Below, piece by piece: positions 9,186 through 18,436 of a stretch of DNA of 64,000 nucleotides. Made by a program: the position numbers and the translations under genes. Position 1 is the stretch's first letter, and the number at the start of each line of letters is the position of its first letter. The DNA is from Rhodothalassiaceae bacterium (lineage in GTDB: Bacteria; Pseudomonadota; Alphaproteobacteria; Sphingomonadales; Rhodothalassiaceae), in contig BPKC01000001.1 of assembly GCA_026004935.1 (NCBI GenBank), forward strand, positions 930,001 to 994,000. Direction: 5' to 3'. Below the pieces are notes generated by a model. It ran no database searches. It was not told the origin of the DNA and worked only from the letters and a program-made list of their open reading frames with translations.

Positions 9186-9605
9186 TCAGGACGCGCGCAG
9201 GTTCTTGCACCGCGCGCTCAGATACCGGCCGGCCGCGGTGCCGGCGGCGCGCGGCCTGGCGAGGTCGCCCGCCGTCATGGCGCCGATGACGGCGCGCCGC
9301 ATCTCCTCCTTGATGAGGGAATCGCCGCCGGCGCAGAGCTCGGCCAGCGGCAGCCGCCGCAGAACGCGGCGCACGAGCATCTGCGCATCCGCGGACAGGG
9401 CGGCGTAGGCCTCGTCCTCGCCGATCTCCGCGAGCACGACCTCAAGCGGGCGCTGCGGCTCGGGCGCCGGCGCGGGGCCGTATGCCCCGCCGCCGCAGGC
9501 CGAGGGCAGCACGGCAAGAACGCCGACGATGACCGCCATGACCACTCTGCGCCGCCGCCCGCCCGGAACGGGCGCACCGGTGCGGCCGGAAGGGTCCCGC
9601 GTCAT
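9186..9605 (-). CDS. Small probable lipoprotein, function unknown
   Basis: This protein of 139 residues starts with a basic N-terminus (GGRRRR), then a hydrophobic stretch and VLPSAC followed by GGG. This resembles a lipobox, although Pro at -3 is unusual. The mature part is helical and acidic-basic mixed, with two further Cys, and has no motif I recognise. AAGGAG stands 7 bases before the start. It lies downstream of sodC on the same strand with 77 bases between them, so co-transcription is possible. Confidence 0.6.
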   Translation of the reverse strand: MTRDPSGRTGAPVPGGRRRRVVMAVIVGVLAVLPSACGGGAYGPAPAPEPQRPLEVVLAEIGEDEAYAALSADAQMLVRRVLRRLPLAELCAGGDSLIKEEMRRAVIGAMTAGDLARPRAAGTAAGRYLSARCKNLRAS

Positions 9606-9682
9606 CGTGCTCTCCTTGCGCGAATGCTCACCTTGCGCGGCTCGACGGATGCCGCCCGCTGGCCGGACCGGTCCGTGCGGTC

Positions 9683-10234
9683 CTAGCGGACTTCTTCGAT
9701 CACGCCGCAGGCGATCCGCCCGCCGGCGGCTCCCGACGGCTGGGAGCGGTAGTCGTCCGGCCCCTCGTGGATCACGAGCGCTGCGCCGTCCTCGTCCAGC
9801 AGGCCGTCGTGGCCGACGAGCAGCTGCTCGGGCAGGAAGACCTCCACCGTCAGCTTGCCGTCCGCCGGCACGTGGATGTTGGGCATGTCGCCCGCGTGCG
9901 GGCCCTCCTCGCTGAAGAAGCCGTGCTGGGCGCCGTCCGGGTTGAAGTGGCCGCCGGCCGACTTGAAGTCGCTCTCGCAGCGGCCCGCGGCATGCAGGTG
10001 GAAGGCGTGGGTTCCGGCGGGCAGGCCGCTCAGCCGCGCGGTCACGAGAAGCCCCGTGGGCGTCTCGGCGAAGTCCGCCTCGCCCACCACGTTGCCCGAT
10101 CGGTCATGGAGCGTCGCATGGGCGCGCAACCCGCCATCCTGGGCCGCGGCCGCCCCAGCCGTCGCCAGCATGAGCGCGGCCGCCGCCATCGCGCCCGCTG
10201 CGCCTGCACCCCTGCGGTTCGTCACGATCGTCAT
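9683..10234 (-). CDS. sodC: Periplasmic Cu/Zn superoxide dismutase
   Basis: This Cu/Zn superoxide dismutase of 183 residues converts superoxide to peroxide and oxygen in the periplasm. A signal peptide (residues 1-32, ending GAAAAQ) is followed by the typical fold. Copper ligands lie in HAFHLHAAGRC and in HEGPDDY, zinc ligands in GGHFNPDGAQHG and GPHAGDMPN, and the C-terminal GGRIACGVI supplies the second Cys of the conserved disulfide. It is transcribed divergently from prfC across a 196-base gap holding a GGCAC-N5-GTGCC inverted repeat. Confidence 0.95.
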   Translation of the reverse strand: MTIVTNRRGAGAAGAMAAAALMLATAGAAAAQDGGLRAHATLHDRSGNVVGEADFAETPTGLLVTARLSGLPAGTHAFHLHAAGRCESDFKSAGGHFNPDGAQHGFFSEEGPHAGDMPNIHVPADGKLTVEVFLPEQLLVGHDGLLDEDGAALVIHEGPDDYRSQPSGAAGGRIACGVIEEVR

Positions 10235-10299
10235 CGGCTCTCTCCCCGTCTGCGACCATCCGGGCGGGAGGGGATCCCGCCGCGTCCCCCGTCCCGGCC

Positions 10300-10328
10300 T
10301 TGCCTTTGCAATCTAGGCACTCTATGTG
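10300..10328 (+). promoter_or_regulatory. Promoter for prfC
   Basis: TTGCCT, 17 bases, TATGTG. It lies about 100 bases before the chosen start of prfC. Confidence 0.5.
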
Positions 10329-10330
10329 CC
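10316..10330. promoter_or_regulatory. Inverted repeat between sodC and prfC
   Basis: A perfect inverted repeat, GGCAC-TCTAT-GTGCC, overlaps the -10 box of the predicted prfC promoter. It could be an operator acting on one or both divergent genes; the regulator is unknown. Confidence 0.4.
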
Positions 10331-10430
10331 GGGCGCAATCGCCATGCGGCCCATTCCCGCAACCTCGACGCCACGATATCCGGCCGGCCGCCGGAGAAGG
10401 CCGGGTGTGCCGCCGCGGACGGAAGACGAC

Positions 10431-12035
10431 ATGACGGACCTTGTACTCGAGCAGGAGATCGCGCGCCGGCGGACCTTCGCGATCATCTCGCACCCGGACG
10501 CCGGCAAGACCACGCTGACCGAAAAGCTGCTGCTCTACGGCGGCGCGATCGATCTGGCCGGCGAGGTGCGGGCCCGGGGCGAACGCCGCCGCACGCGCTC
10601 GGACTGGATGAAGGTCGAGCAGGAGCGCGGCATCTCGGTGACCTCCGCGGTCATGACCTTCGCGGCGGAAGGCTGCGTCTTCAATCTGCTGGATACGCCG
10701 GGCCACGAGGACTTCTCCGAGGACACCTACCGGGTGCTGTCGGCGGTCGATTCCGCGATCATGGTGCTGGATGCCGCGAAGGGCATCGAGGCGCAGACGC
10801 TGAAACTCTTCGAGGTCTGCCGCCTGCGCGACATCCCGATCATCACCTTCATCAACAAGATGGACCGGGAGGCGCGCGACCCCTTCTCGCTGCTCGACGA
10901 GATCGCCGAGCGTCTGGCGCTCGACGTCGCGCCGCTGACCTGGCCCATCGGCATGGGGCGCGACTTCAAGGGCTGCTACGACCTCGCAGCCGACCGGGTG
11001 CTGCTGCTGGACGAGACGGCGCGGCGCGCGCGGGTCGAGGGGCGGGTGCTCGAGGGCCTCGCGGATCCCCGTCTGCCGGAGGTGATCGGCGATGCGGCGG
11101 CGGAGCGGCTTGCGGAGGAGGTGGAGATGCTGCGCGCGCTCACCCCCGCCTTCGACCGCGAAAGCCATCTTGCCGGCCACATGACGCCGGTGTTCTTCGG
11201 CTCCGCGCTCATGAGCTTCGGCGTGCCGGAGCTGGTCAGGGCGGTGGCGACGCTGGCGCCGGCGCCACGGCCCTATGCTGCGATCGAGCGGACGGTGGCG
11301 CCGGCGGAACCCGCGGCGAACGCCTTCGTCTTCAAGATCCAGGCGAACATGGACCCGAAGCACCGCGACCGCATGGTCTTTCTGCGCCTCGTCTCTGGCC
11401 GGCTGAAGCGCGGCGACAAGCTGAAGCACGCCGGAACGGGCAAGGTCATCGCCATCACCCAGCCGCAGTTCTTCCTTGCGGCGGAGCGCGCGCGGGCGGA
11501 CGAGGCGGTCGCCGGCGACATCATCGGCATCCCCTCCCACGGCGGGTTCCGGATCGGGGATTCGCTGTGCGGCGGCGAGATCCTGCATTTTACCGGCCTG
11601 CCGCATTTCGCTCCCGAGCTGCTGCAGCGGGTGCGCAGCGAGGATCCGATGAAGGCCAAGCACCTGGGTCGCGCGCTCGTCGGGCTGGCGGAGGAGGGCG
11701 CGGCGCGGGCCTTCAAGGCGCTCGTCGGCGGCGAGTGGATCATCGGCGTGGTGGGGCCGCTCCAGTTCGACGTGCTCGCACGGCGTCTCAAGGACGAATA
11801 CGATCTCGCCGTGCGCTTCGAGCAGGTGGACGTGCATGCGGTGCGCTGGCTGGACGGCGAGCCGCGGATCGTCAAGGACTTCATCGACCGGCACCGGTCC
11901 CAGATCGCCTTCGATCACGAGGAGGTGCCGGTGTTTCTCGCCCGCAGCGCCTGGCAGCTGGACAAGGTCCGCGAGGACTGGCCCGCCATCCGCTTCCTGA
12001 AGCTGCGCGAGGCCGCCCACGCGGCGGGCGGTTGA
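10431..12035 (+). CDS. prfC: Peptide chain release factor 3 (RF3)
   Basis: RF3, 534 residues, is the GTPase that recycles release factors RF1 and RF2 from the ribosome after termination. Visible GTPase motifs are HPDAGKTT (P-loop), RGISVTSAVM (switch I), LDTPGHEDFSEDTYR (switch II, characteristic of RF3) and NKMDRE. The C-terminal half has the domain II-III pattern, including GVVGPLQFDVLARRL and the closing HEEVPVFLARSAWQL. I chose the ATG at 10431 (MTDLVLEQEIARRRTFAIIS) because family members begin just before the P-loop region; the upstream 35 in-frame residues are low-complexity. Confidence 0.96.
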   Translation: MTDLVLEQEIARRRTFAIISHPDAGKTTLTEKLLLYGGAIDLAGEVRARGERRRTRSDWMKVEQERGISVTSAVMTFAAEGCVFNLLDTPGHEDFSEDTYRVLSAVDSAIMVLDAAKGIEAQTLKLFEVCRLRDIPIITFINKMDREARDPFSLLDEIAERLALDVAPLTWPIGMGRDFKGCYDLAADRVLLLDETARRARVEGRVLEGLADPRLPEVIGDAAAERLAEEVEMLRALTPAFDRESHLAGHMTPVFFGSALMSFGVPELVRAVATLAPAPRPYAAIERTVAPAEPAANAFVFKIQANMDPKHRDRMVFLRLVSGRLKRGDKLKHAGTGKVIAITQPQFFLAAERARADEAVAGDIIGIPSHGGFRIGDSLCGGEILHFTGLPHFAPELLQRVRSEDPMKAKHLGRALVGLAEEGAARAFKALVGGEWIIGVVGPLQFDVLARRLKDEYDLAVRFEQVDVHAVRWLDGEPRIVKDFIDRHRSQIAFDHEEVPVFLARSAWQLDKVREDWPAIRFLKLREAAHAAGG

Positions 12036-12135
12036 GGCCCGCCGGCGCCGCCGCCGGCCGCAGGGCGCCGCTCTTGCCAGAAGGCCGTGCATCGCCGAGA
12101 ATGGGGGCGGTGGTCGCGGCAGGGGAGAGCGGCTC

Positions 12136-13356
12136 ATGATCGCCCATGTGATCGCAAGACTCCGGGCGATGGTCCGGGCGGATGCGCGGCTGCGGATCCT
12201 CCTCATTCTGCTTGCCGTCCTGTTGATCGTCCTGCTGGCTCTCGCCCTTTGCAGCCGGCAGGTGCCGCAAGTCCCGCCACCGTCGGGCGAGGCACCCCGT
12301 GCGCCGGCTGCGCCGGGGACGGCGCATCCCGCCCGCTACCCCGTCTATCAGGGGTGCTGGACGATGGATTTCCATCCGATCGTCTCGATCCGGCTGCATC
12401 GCGACCCGCAGAGCGGCCGGCCGGTGGCGGAGGTCGCCTATGCTCCCAAAGAGGAGACGGCCAATATCGAGTGGCGCAGCGATCCTCTCTCATTCGCCGG
12501 TCTTGAGAAGAAGGATTTTGCCGCCGAATGGAACCCGCCCGTCCTGACGCTGACCCATCCGATCGAGACGGTGGAGGAATGGGCCTGGTTCAATGCCGAC
12601 CGCTTTCCCGAGGGACTTGAACAGGTGCTCACCTACGAGGGAGACCGGGCGACATTGACGGTCGGCGACATGGCGGCGCGTCTGGTGGAGGCCGGAACCG
12701 ACGTGCGCTACCGCATCACCTTCCGGAAGGCGCGCGGGGCGGATGAGGACGGCGTGTTCCTCTCTCATGATCCCGCCTTTCCTGCTCCGACCGTGGCCGA
12801 GGTCATCTACTGGCCGAGCACGCGCGGCTTCGTGCTGGCGGAGGACGGCTTCAAGACCATCTTCATGCCCGATGTCGACAGGGACATGATTTCCGACGAG
12901 GCGGCCACATCGGGCTGGATCTCGCCCGGCGGGAGGATGCTTCCCATCCTGGAGGGGCGCGCCATCAGTTTCAGCCGGCTCGTCGTGCGGGATGGCGACG
13001 GCCGCGCCCTTGACGCCCTGCCGCGCGCCGTGCCGGTCACGCTCGTCGCGCAGGCCGCGAGCCATTGTCCCTACGCCCGGGAGACCGCGCGCCTCGAGGT
13101 GCTTGCCGACAATTTCTCGCCGTTCGACGACGCGCATCCGTGGGAGAGCAGATTCGTCGAGCTCGTCGAAACCGCGCCGGCAAGCGGAATTTTCGTGACA
13201 CCGCAGCCGTTCGTGCTGGAATGGCCGGTGTTGACGCTGTTCGAGGGCGCGCAGGCCCCGATGCTGCGTTTCGTGCCGGAGGGGCTGGGCAGCAGCGTGC
13301 CGGAGGAGGCCGGCCGCGTCTTCCGTCTGCCCTACGCGGATGGAGGAGATTCCTGA
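12136..13356 (+). CDS. Membrane-anchored protein of unknown function
   Basis: I do not recognise this protein of 406 residues. After a basic start it has one strong hydrophobic helix (about residues 20-40, LRILLILLAVLLIVLLALAL) and then a Pro-rich linker, so most of the chain should lie in the periplasm. The globular part is rich in aromatic and acidic residues, including QGCWTMDFHPIVSIRL and VEEWAWFNADRFPEGLEQ, and looks beta-rich, with no enzyme motif. AGGGGAGA lies upstream of the ATG. It stands alone between prfC and the convergent rlmE, 100 bases after prfC. Confidence 0.6.
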   Translation: MIAHVIARLRAMVRADARLRILLILLAVLLIVLLALALCSRQVPQVPPPSGEAPRAPAAPGTAHPARYPVYQGCWTMDFHPIVSIRLHRDPQSGRPVAEVAYAPKEETANIEWRSDPLSFAGLEKKDFAAEWNPPVLTLTHPIETVEEWAWFNADRFPEGLEQVLTYEGDRATLTVGDMAARLVEAGTDVRYRITFRKARGADEDGVFLSHDPAFPAPTVAEVIYWPSTRGFVLAEDGFKTIFMPDVDRDMISDEAATSGWISPGGRMLPILEGRAISFSRLVVRDGDGRALDALPRAVPVTLVAQAASHCPYARETARLEVLADNFSPFDDAHPWESRFVELVETAPASGIFVTPQPFVLEWPVLTLFEGAQAPMLRFVPEGLGSSVPEEAGRVFRLPYADGGDS

Positions 13357-13486
13357 GCGGGCGGGCCGGTCCGGTCCTTTTTCGCCGCTGCACGGCGACC
13401 AGATGACCGTGTTCCGGGCCGAGGCCCCCGCGACCCGGCGCGCGGCGATCACGCCGCTTCCTGCCGCGACGCCACGGCCGGCTGCC

Positions 13487-14206
13487 TCATCCCGCCGCCG
13501 TGTCCGCGCCTTGCGGCCGGAAGCCCTTTGCGACGAGGTAGGTCTCCACGGACTCCGGGCGGCTGGCCGGCGGCTTCCAGTGGCGGACATGGCGGAATGC
13601 GCGCTTGATCTCGGCCAGAAGGTCGCCTTCGGCGCCGCCCTGGTAGATCTTGGTGACGAAGCTGCCGCCCTCGGCCAGCACCGTGCGCGCGAAGGCGAAG
13701 GCGGCCTCGGCGAGCGCGAGCGTGCGCAAGTGGTCCGTCGCGCGGTGGCCGGTGGTGGGCGCCGCCATGTCGGAGACGACGATGTCCGCCCGCCGCCCGC
13801 CCAGCGCCGCGCGCAGCTTCTCCTCGGTTTCCTCGGCGAGAAAATCGCCGGTGAGAATCGTCACGCCGGGGATCGGCTCGATCGGCAGGATGTCGACGGC
13901 GAGAACCACCGCGTTCGCCCCCATGCGTGCGCGCAGCACCTGGCTCCAGCCGCCGGGTGCGGCGCCCAGATCCACCGCCACCTTCGCCTGCGCCAGCAGC
14001 CGGAAGCGGTCGTCGATCTCGGCGAGCTTGAAGGCCGCGCGCGAACGCAGACCGCGGCGTCTGGCCTCCTGCACGTAGGGATCGGAAAGCTGGCGGGCGA
14101 GCCAGCGGGTGGAGGAGGCCTTGCGCCCGGCCTTCTTCTTCAGCTTCGGCCGCGCGCCGACGCGCCGCGCGGGCCCGCGTGCGCGCCTTCCGTCTCGGCC
14201 GCTCAT
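13487..14206 (-). CDS. rlmE: 23S rRNA 2'-O-methyltransferase RlmE (FtsJ)
   Basis: This SAM-dependent methyltransferase of 239 residues is expected to methylate the 2'-OH of U2552 in 23S rRNA. The SAM motif is VDLGAAPGGWSQVL (about residue 80). The catalytic K-D-K-E set is visible in RSRAAFKL, VVSDMAAP, FVTKIYQGG and ESVETYLVA. A Lys/Arg-rich N-terminal extension (about residues 1-30) is longer than in E. coli RlmE and may aid RNA binding. Its start overlaps the stop of the upstream ppx gene by 4 bases, so the two are coupled. Confidence 0.94.
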   Translation of the reverse strand: MSGRDGRRARGPARRVGARPKLKKKAGRKASSTRWLARQLSDPYVQEARRRGLRSRAAFKLAEIDDRFRLLAQAKVAVDLGAAPGGWSQVLRARMGANAVVLAVDILPIEPIPGVTILTGDFLAEETEEKLRAALGGRRADIVVSDMAAPTTGHRATDHLRTLALAEAAFAFARTVLAEGGSFVTKIYQGGAEGDLLAEIKRAFRHVRHWKPPASRPESVETYLVAKGFRPQGADTAAG

Positions 14207-15276
14207 CGCCGCGGCTCCCAGACCACCATGTCGTCGAGGCCGATGAGGGTGCGCAGCACGCCCTCGCGCAGCCCCCGGTCGGCGACCCGGAGCCGGTCCG
14301 CCGGCCAGACGGCGAGCAGCGCCTCCAGCACGGCGCAGCCCGCGACCACATAGCGCGCCCGGTCCGCACCGATGGACGGCAGCCGCTCGCGCCGCTCGAG
14401 CGGCATCAGCGCCACCTTGCGCGCGAGCGCCGCCAGCGCGTCCGCGGCGAACCAGGTGCCGTCCACCCGCCGCCGGTCGTAGCGCGGCAGCTTGAGGAAG
14501 GTGCTCGCCAGCGTCGTCACCGTGCCCGAGGTGCCGATGAGCTGCACCCGCCCGGCCCGCGCCTGTTCCGCAAAGCCCGCCCGCGCCTCGACCTCCGTCA
14601 TGAGCGCGCGCATCTCCTCCAGCGTGCGGGCATAAGCCTGCGGATCGCCGCCCGGCAGGTCACGGGCCTCGCTCAGCGTGATGACGCCGGCGGGCAGCGA
14701 CGCGAAATCGCGGATCGCGACCCGGCCGTCCGGGAGCCGCTCGAGGAAGACCACCTCGGTGCTGCCGCCGCCGATGTCGAAGACGAGGGCGTAGGGAAAG
14801 CGCGGATCGAGCAGGCTCTGGCAGCCGAGCACGGCAAGGCGCGCCTCCTCCTCCGGCGAGATGATGTCGAGCCGGATGCCCGTCTCCGCGGCGACCGCCT
14901 CCACGAAGGCGTCGCGGTTTGCGGCGCGCCGGCAGGCCTCGGTGGCGACCGCCCGCACGGCGGTGGCTCCGGCGCGGGCGATCTTGCGCCGGCACACCGA
15001 GAGCGCTTTGAGCGCGCGCTCGATGGCGGCCGCGCCGATGGCGCCGTCCCGCTCCAGCCCCTCGCCGAGCCGGACGATGCGCGAATAGGAATCGAGGATG
15101 CGGAAATCGCCGGCCCCGGCGCGGGCGATGAGCAGGCGGCAGTTGTTGGTGCCGAGGTCGATCGCCGCGCACACCTCGCCCGCGCGGGCCGCCTTCGCTG
15201 CGGCGCCGCGGGCAGCCTCCCGCATGGGCGCGCCGTCCGGCGCCGCCCGCGACCAGTCCATCCTGTCGAGCGCCAT
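14203..15276 (-). CDS. ppx: Ppx/GppA family phosphatase
   Basis: This exopolyphosphatase/guanosine pentaphosphatase-type enzyme has 357 residues. It belongs to the actin-like ATPase superfamily: phosphate-1 motif AAIDLGTNNCRLLIA (about residue 38), phosphate-2 motif VFDIGGGSTEVVF, and LIGTSGTVTTLAS. The catalytic Glu is probably in IISPEEEARL. It is shorter than E. coli Ppx, matching the short one-unit members common in alphaproteobacteria, so the split between polyphosphate and pppGpp as substrate cannot be settled. I chose the ATG at 15276; 15225 is an alternative. It forms an operon with rlmE through an ATGA overlap. Confidence 0.88.
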   Translation of the reverse strand: MALDRMDWSRAAPDGAPMREAARGAAAKAARAGEVCAAIDLGTNNCRLLIARAGAGDFRILDSYSRIVRLGEGLERDGAIGAAAIERALKALSVCRRKIARAGATAVRAVATEACRRAANRDAFVEAVAAETGIRLDIISPEEEARLAVLGCQSLLDPRFPYALVFDIGGGSTEVVFLERLPDGRVAIRDFASLPAGVITLSEARDLPGGDPQAYARTLEEMRALMTEVEARAGFAEQARAGRVQLIGTSGTVTTLASTFLKLPRYDRRRVDGTWFAADALAALARKVALMPLERRERLPSIGADRARYVVAGCAVLEALLAVWPADRLRVADRGLREGVLRTLIGLDDMVVWEPRR

Positions 15277-15419
15277 GGGGACCTGCGCTCCAGATTCCGT
15301 GCGGTCGCCGCACCCCCGGCATTGGCGCGGGGGGCGCATGACCTCTCGCCTTCCTTAAACCACGAAGCGCGCCGCAAGGAAAGGCCGGCGCGGACCGCGG
15401 CGGGCCGCGGCGGGAGGCC

Positions 15420-15448
15420 TTGCCGGCGCCGCGGCCGGCTGCTAGCAG
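15420..15448 (+). promoter_or_regulatory. Promoter for purB
   Basis: TTGCCG, 17 bases, TAGCAG, about 45 bases before the purB start codon. Confidence 0.45.
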
Positions 15449-15493
15449 GTGCGCGCCCGCGCCAGGAACGCCCAGGAGAAGGAGCAGCCGACC

Positions 15494-16798
15494 ATGGTGC
15501 CCCGCTATGCCCGGCCCGAGATGACGGCGATCTGGACGCCGGAGAACAGGTTCCGGCTCTGGTTCGAGATCGAGCTTGCTGCGCTCGAGGCCCAGGCGGA
15601 GCTCGGGCTCGTGCCGCGCGAGGCCGTGGAGGCGGTGCGCGCGCGCGGGCGCTTCGATGTCGCGCGCATCGACGAGATCGAACGCGAGGTCAAGCACGAC
15701 GTCATCGCCTTTCTCACCAATCTGGCCGAGAACGTCGGCCCCGAGGCGCGCTTCGTGCACCAGGGCATGACCTCCTCCGACGTGCTCGACACCTGCTTCA
15801 ATCTCCAGCTCGTGCAGGCCTCCGACATCCTGCTCGCCGATCTCGACGCGCTGCTGGCCGTCCTCAAGCGCCGGGCCTTCGAGCACAAGGACACGGTGAC
15901 CATCGGCCGCTCCCACGGCATCCATGCCGAGCCCACGACCTTCGGGCTGAAGCTCGCCTTCGCCTATGCGGAGTTCGCCCGCGCCCGGGCGCGGCTCGAG
16001 CGGGCCCGCGAGGAGGTGCGCACCTGCGCGATCTCGGGGGCCGTCGGCACCTTCGCCAACATCGACCCGCGGGTGGAGGAATACGTCGCGCGCAAGCTGG
16101 GCCTTGAGCCCGAGCCGATCTCGACCCAGGTGATCCCGCGCGACCGGCACGCGATGTTCTTCGCGACGCTGGCCGTGATCGCGAGCTCCATCGAGCGCAT
16201 CGCCGTCGAGATCCGGCATCTCCAGCGCACGGAAGTGCTGGAGGCGGAGGAATATTTCTCGCCCGGCCAGAAGGGCTCGTCCGCCATGCCCCACAAGCGC
16301 AACCCGGTGCTTTCCGAGAATCTCACGGGGCTTGCGCGGATGATCCGCGCCTATGCGCTGCCGGCGATGGAGAACGTGGCGCTGTGGCACGAGCGCGACA
16401 TCTCGCATTCCTCCGTCGAGCGCTTCATCGGTCCCGACGCGACGATCACCCTCGATTTCGCGCTCGCGCGGCTGACCGGCGTCATCGACAGGCTCGTCGT
16501 CTTTCCCGAGCGCATGCGCGCCAATCTCGAGCGCCTCGGCGGGCTCGTGCATTCCCAGCGCGTGCTGCTGGCGCTGACGCAGAAGGGCTTGAGCCGCGAG
16601 GAGGCCTACCGCCTCGTTCAGCGCAACGCGATGAAGGTGTGGGAAACGGACGGGCGCACGAGCCTGCTCGAGCTCTTGGAGAACGATCCCGAGGTCGCCC
16701 GCCACTTCGCGCCCGGCGAGCTCGAGGCCCTCTTCGACCTCGGCTACCACACCAAGCATGTCGACACGATCTTCGCCCGGGTGTTCGGGAAGGCGTGA
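15494..16798 (+). CDS. purB: Adenylosuccinate lyase
   Basis: PurB, 434 residues, cleaves SAICAR and adenylosuccinate, two fumarate-releasing steps of purine synthesis. The superfamily signature GSSAMPHKRNPVLSEN is at about residues 260-275, and the conserved stretches VHQGMTSSDVLDTC and TIGRSHGIHAEPTTFG are present with the catalytic His and Ser regions. The chosen ATG begins MVPRYARPEM, the normal N-terminus of the short PurB type, with AGGAG upstream. It is followed by guaB on the same strand, though guaB appears to have its own promoter. Confidence 0.97.
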   Translation: MVPRYARPEMTAIWTPENRFRLWFEIELAALEAQAELGLVPREAVEAVRARGRFDVARIDEIEREVKHDVIAFLTNLAENVGPEARFVHQGMTSSDVLDTCFNLQLVQASDILLADLDALLAVLKRRAFEHKDTVTIGRSHGIHAEPTTFGLKLAFAYAEFARARARLERAREEVRTCAISGAVGTFANIDPRVEEYVARKLGLEPEPISTQVIPRDRHAMFFATLAVIASSIERIAVEIRHLQRTEVLEAEEYFSPGQKGSSAMPHKRNPVLSENLTGLARMIRAYALPAMENVALWHERDISHSSVERFIGPDATITLDFALARLTGVIDRLVVFPERMRANLERLGGLVHSQRVLLALTQKGLSREEAYRLVQRNAMKVWETDGRTSLLELLENDPEVARHFAPGELEALFDLGYHTKHVDTIFARVFGKA

Positions 16799-16829
16799 GA
16801 CCGCGCCGGCCCCGTCCCGGAAAAAGCCC

Positions 16830-16858
16830 TTGGAGCGGGCGGGAGGCTGGGCTATAGC
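16830..16858 (+). promoter_or_regulatory. Promoter for guaB
   Basis: TTGGAG, exactly 17 bases, TATAGC, with expected transcription start near 16865, about 70 bases before guaB. Confidence 0.6.
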
Positions 16859-16933
16859 CCGGTCGCACATTGCGACGCCGCCGGCCGGCGCGCCCGCGCG
16901 CGCGGCGGTGCCCCGTGGACAAGGATCTTCGCG

Positions 16934-18409
16934 ATGGGCGACATCCCCTTGAGTCTCACCTTCGACGACGTGCTGCTCGTGCCGCAGTATTCCGAGGTGC
17001 TGCCCGGCGAGGTGGACACGCGCACCCGGCTTGCCCGCGACATTGCGCTCAACATCCCGCTGCTGTCGGCGGCGATGGACACCGTCACCGAGACGGACCT
17101 CGCCATCGCCATGGCCCAGAACGGCGGCATCGGCATCATCCACCGCAACAACGCCATCGACGAGCAGGCCGAGATGGTCCGCCAGGTCAAGAAGTTCGAG
17201 GCGGGCATGGTGGTGAACCCCGTCACCGTCCATCCGGACCAGACGCTGGCCGAGGCGCTCGAGCTGATGCGCCGCCACCGGATCTCCGGCATCCCCGTGG
17301 TCGCCCGCGAGCCCGGCGCGGGGCCGAAGAAGCTGCTCGGCATCCTGACCCACCGCGACGTGCGCTTCGCCACCGACGAGCGCCAGCCCGTGAGCGAGCT
17401 GATGACGAAGGAGGGCCTCGTCACGGTGAAGCCCGGCGTGACGAGCGAGGAGGCCAAGCGTCTCTTCCACCAGCACCGGATCGAGAAGCTGCTCGTGGTG
17501 GACGAGGATTTCCGCTGCATCGGGCTGATCACCGTCAAGGACATGGAAAAGGCCGTCGCCTATCCGAACGCCGCCAAGGATTCCCACGGCCGCCTGCGGG
17601 TGGGCGCGGCGGTCAACGTCGGCGATGCGGGCCTCAAGCGCGCCGAGGCGCTGGCCGAAGCCGAGGCCGACGTCATCGTGGTGGACACGGCCCACGGCCA
17701 CTCGAAGCGCGTGATCGAGACCGTCCGGCGCATGCGCGCCGCACTTCCCGATGTCGCGATCATCGCCGGCAACATCGCCACCGCCGAGGCCGCCGAGGCG
17801 CTGATCGAGGCGGGTGCGGACGCCGTCAAGGTCGGCATCGGGCCGGGCTCGATCTGCACGACGCGGGTGGTGGCCGGCGTCGGCGTGCCGCAGCTGTCGG
17901 CCGTGATGGAGGTGGCGAAGGTCGCGCATGCCAAGGGCGTGCCCGTGATCGCGGACGGCGGCATCCGCACCTCCGGCGACATCGCCAAGGCCATCGCCGC
18001 GGGTGCCGACGCCTGCATGGTGGGTTCCCTGCTCGCCGGCACGGCGGAGGCGCCGGGCGAGGTCTTCCTCTACCAGGGGCGGTCCTACAAGGCCTACCGC
18101 GGCATGGGCTCGGTCGGGGCCATGGCGCGCGGATCGGCCGACCGCTATTTCCAGGAGGACATCAAGGACAGCCTGAAGCTCGTGCCCGAGGGGGTGGAGG
18201 GCCAGGTGCCCTACAAGGGCCCCGTCGCCAATGTGCTGCACCAGCTGATCGGCGGCCTGCGCGCGGGGATGGGCTATGTCGGCGCGCGCACGATCCCCGA
18301 GATGCGGCAGAAGGCCCGCTTCGTGCGCATCACCAATTCGGGGCTGAAGGAAAGCCACGTCCACGACGTGGTGATCACCCGTGAGTCGCCCAATTATCCG
18401 ACGAACTGA
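16934..18409 (+). CDS. guaB: Inosine-5'-monophosphate dehydrogenase
   Basis: IMP dehydrogenase, 491 residues, oxidises IMP to XMP with NAD and commits purines to GMP. The N-terminal catalytic part ([22 protein letters not shown]), two CBS domains (about residues 95-205, with [10 protein letters not shown] and [16 protein letters not shown]), and the catalytic loop [13 protein letters not shown] with its Cys (about residue 305) are all present. The flap [10 protein letters not shown] is normal too. It belongs with guaA 2 kb downstream, with an rRNA methyltransferase and a TPR protein between, an order common in alphaproteobacteria. Confidence 0.98.
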   Translation: MGDIPLSLTFDDVLLVPQYSEVLPGEVDTRTRLARDIALNIPLLSAAMDTVTETDLAIAMAQNGGIGIIHRNNAIDEQAEMVRQVKKFEAGMVVNPVTVHPDQTLAEALELMRRHRISGIPVVAREPGAGPKKLLGILTHRDVRFATDERQPVSELMTKEGLVTVKPGVTSEEAKRLFHQHRIEKLLVVDEDFRCIGLITVKDMEKAVAYPNAAKDSHGRLRVGAAVNVGDAGLKRAEALAEAEADVIVVDTAHGHSKRVIETVRRMRAALPDVAIIAGNIATAEAAEALIEAGADAVKVGIGPGSICTTRVVAGVGVPQLSAVMEVAKVAHAKGVPVIADGGIRTSGDIAKAIAAGADACMVGSLLAGTAEAPGEVFLYQGRSYKAYRGMGSVGAMARGSADRYFQEDIKDSLKLVPEGVEGQVPYKGPVANVLHQLIGGLRAGMGYVGARTIPEMRQKARFVRITNSGLKESHVHDVVITRESPNYPTN

Positions 18410-18436
18410 CCGGCCGCGGTCCGGCCGCGCCGCCGC

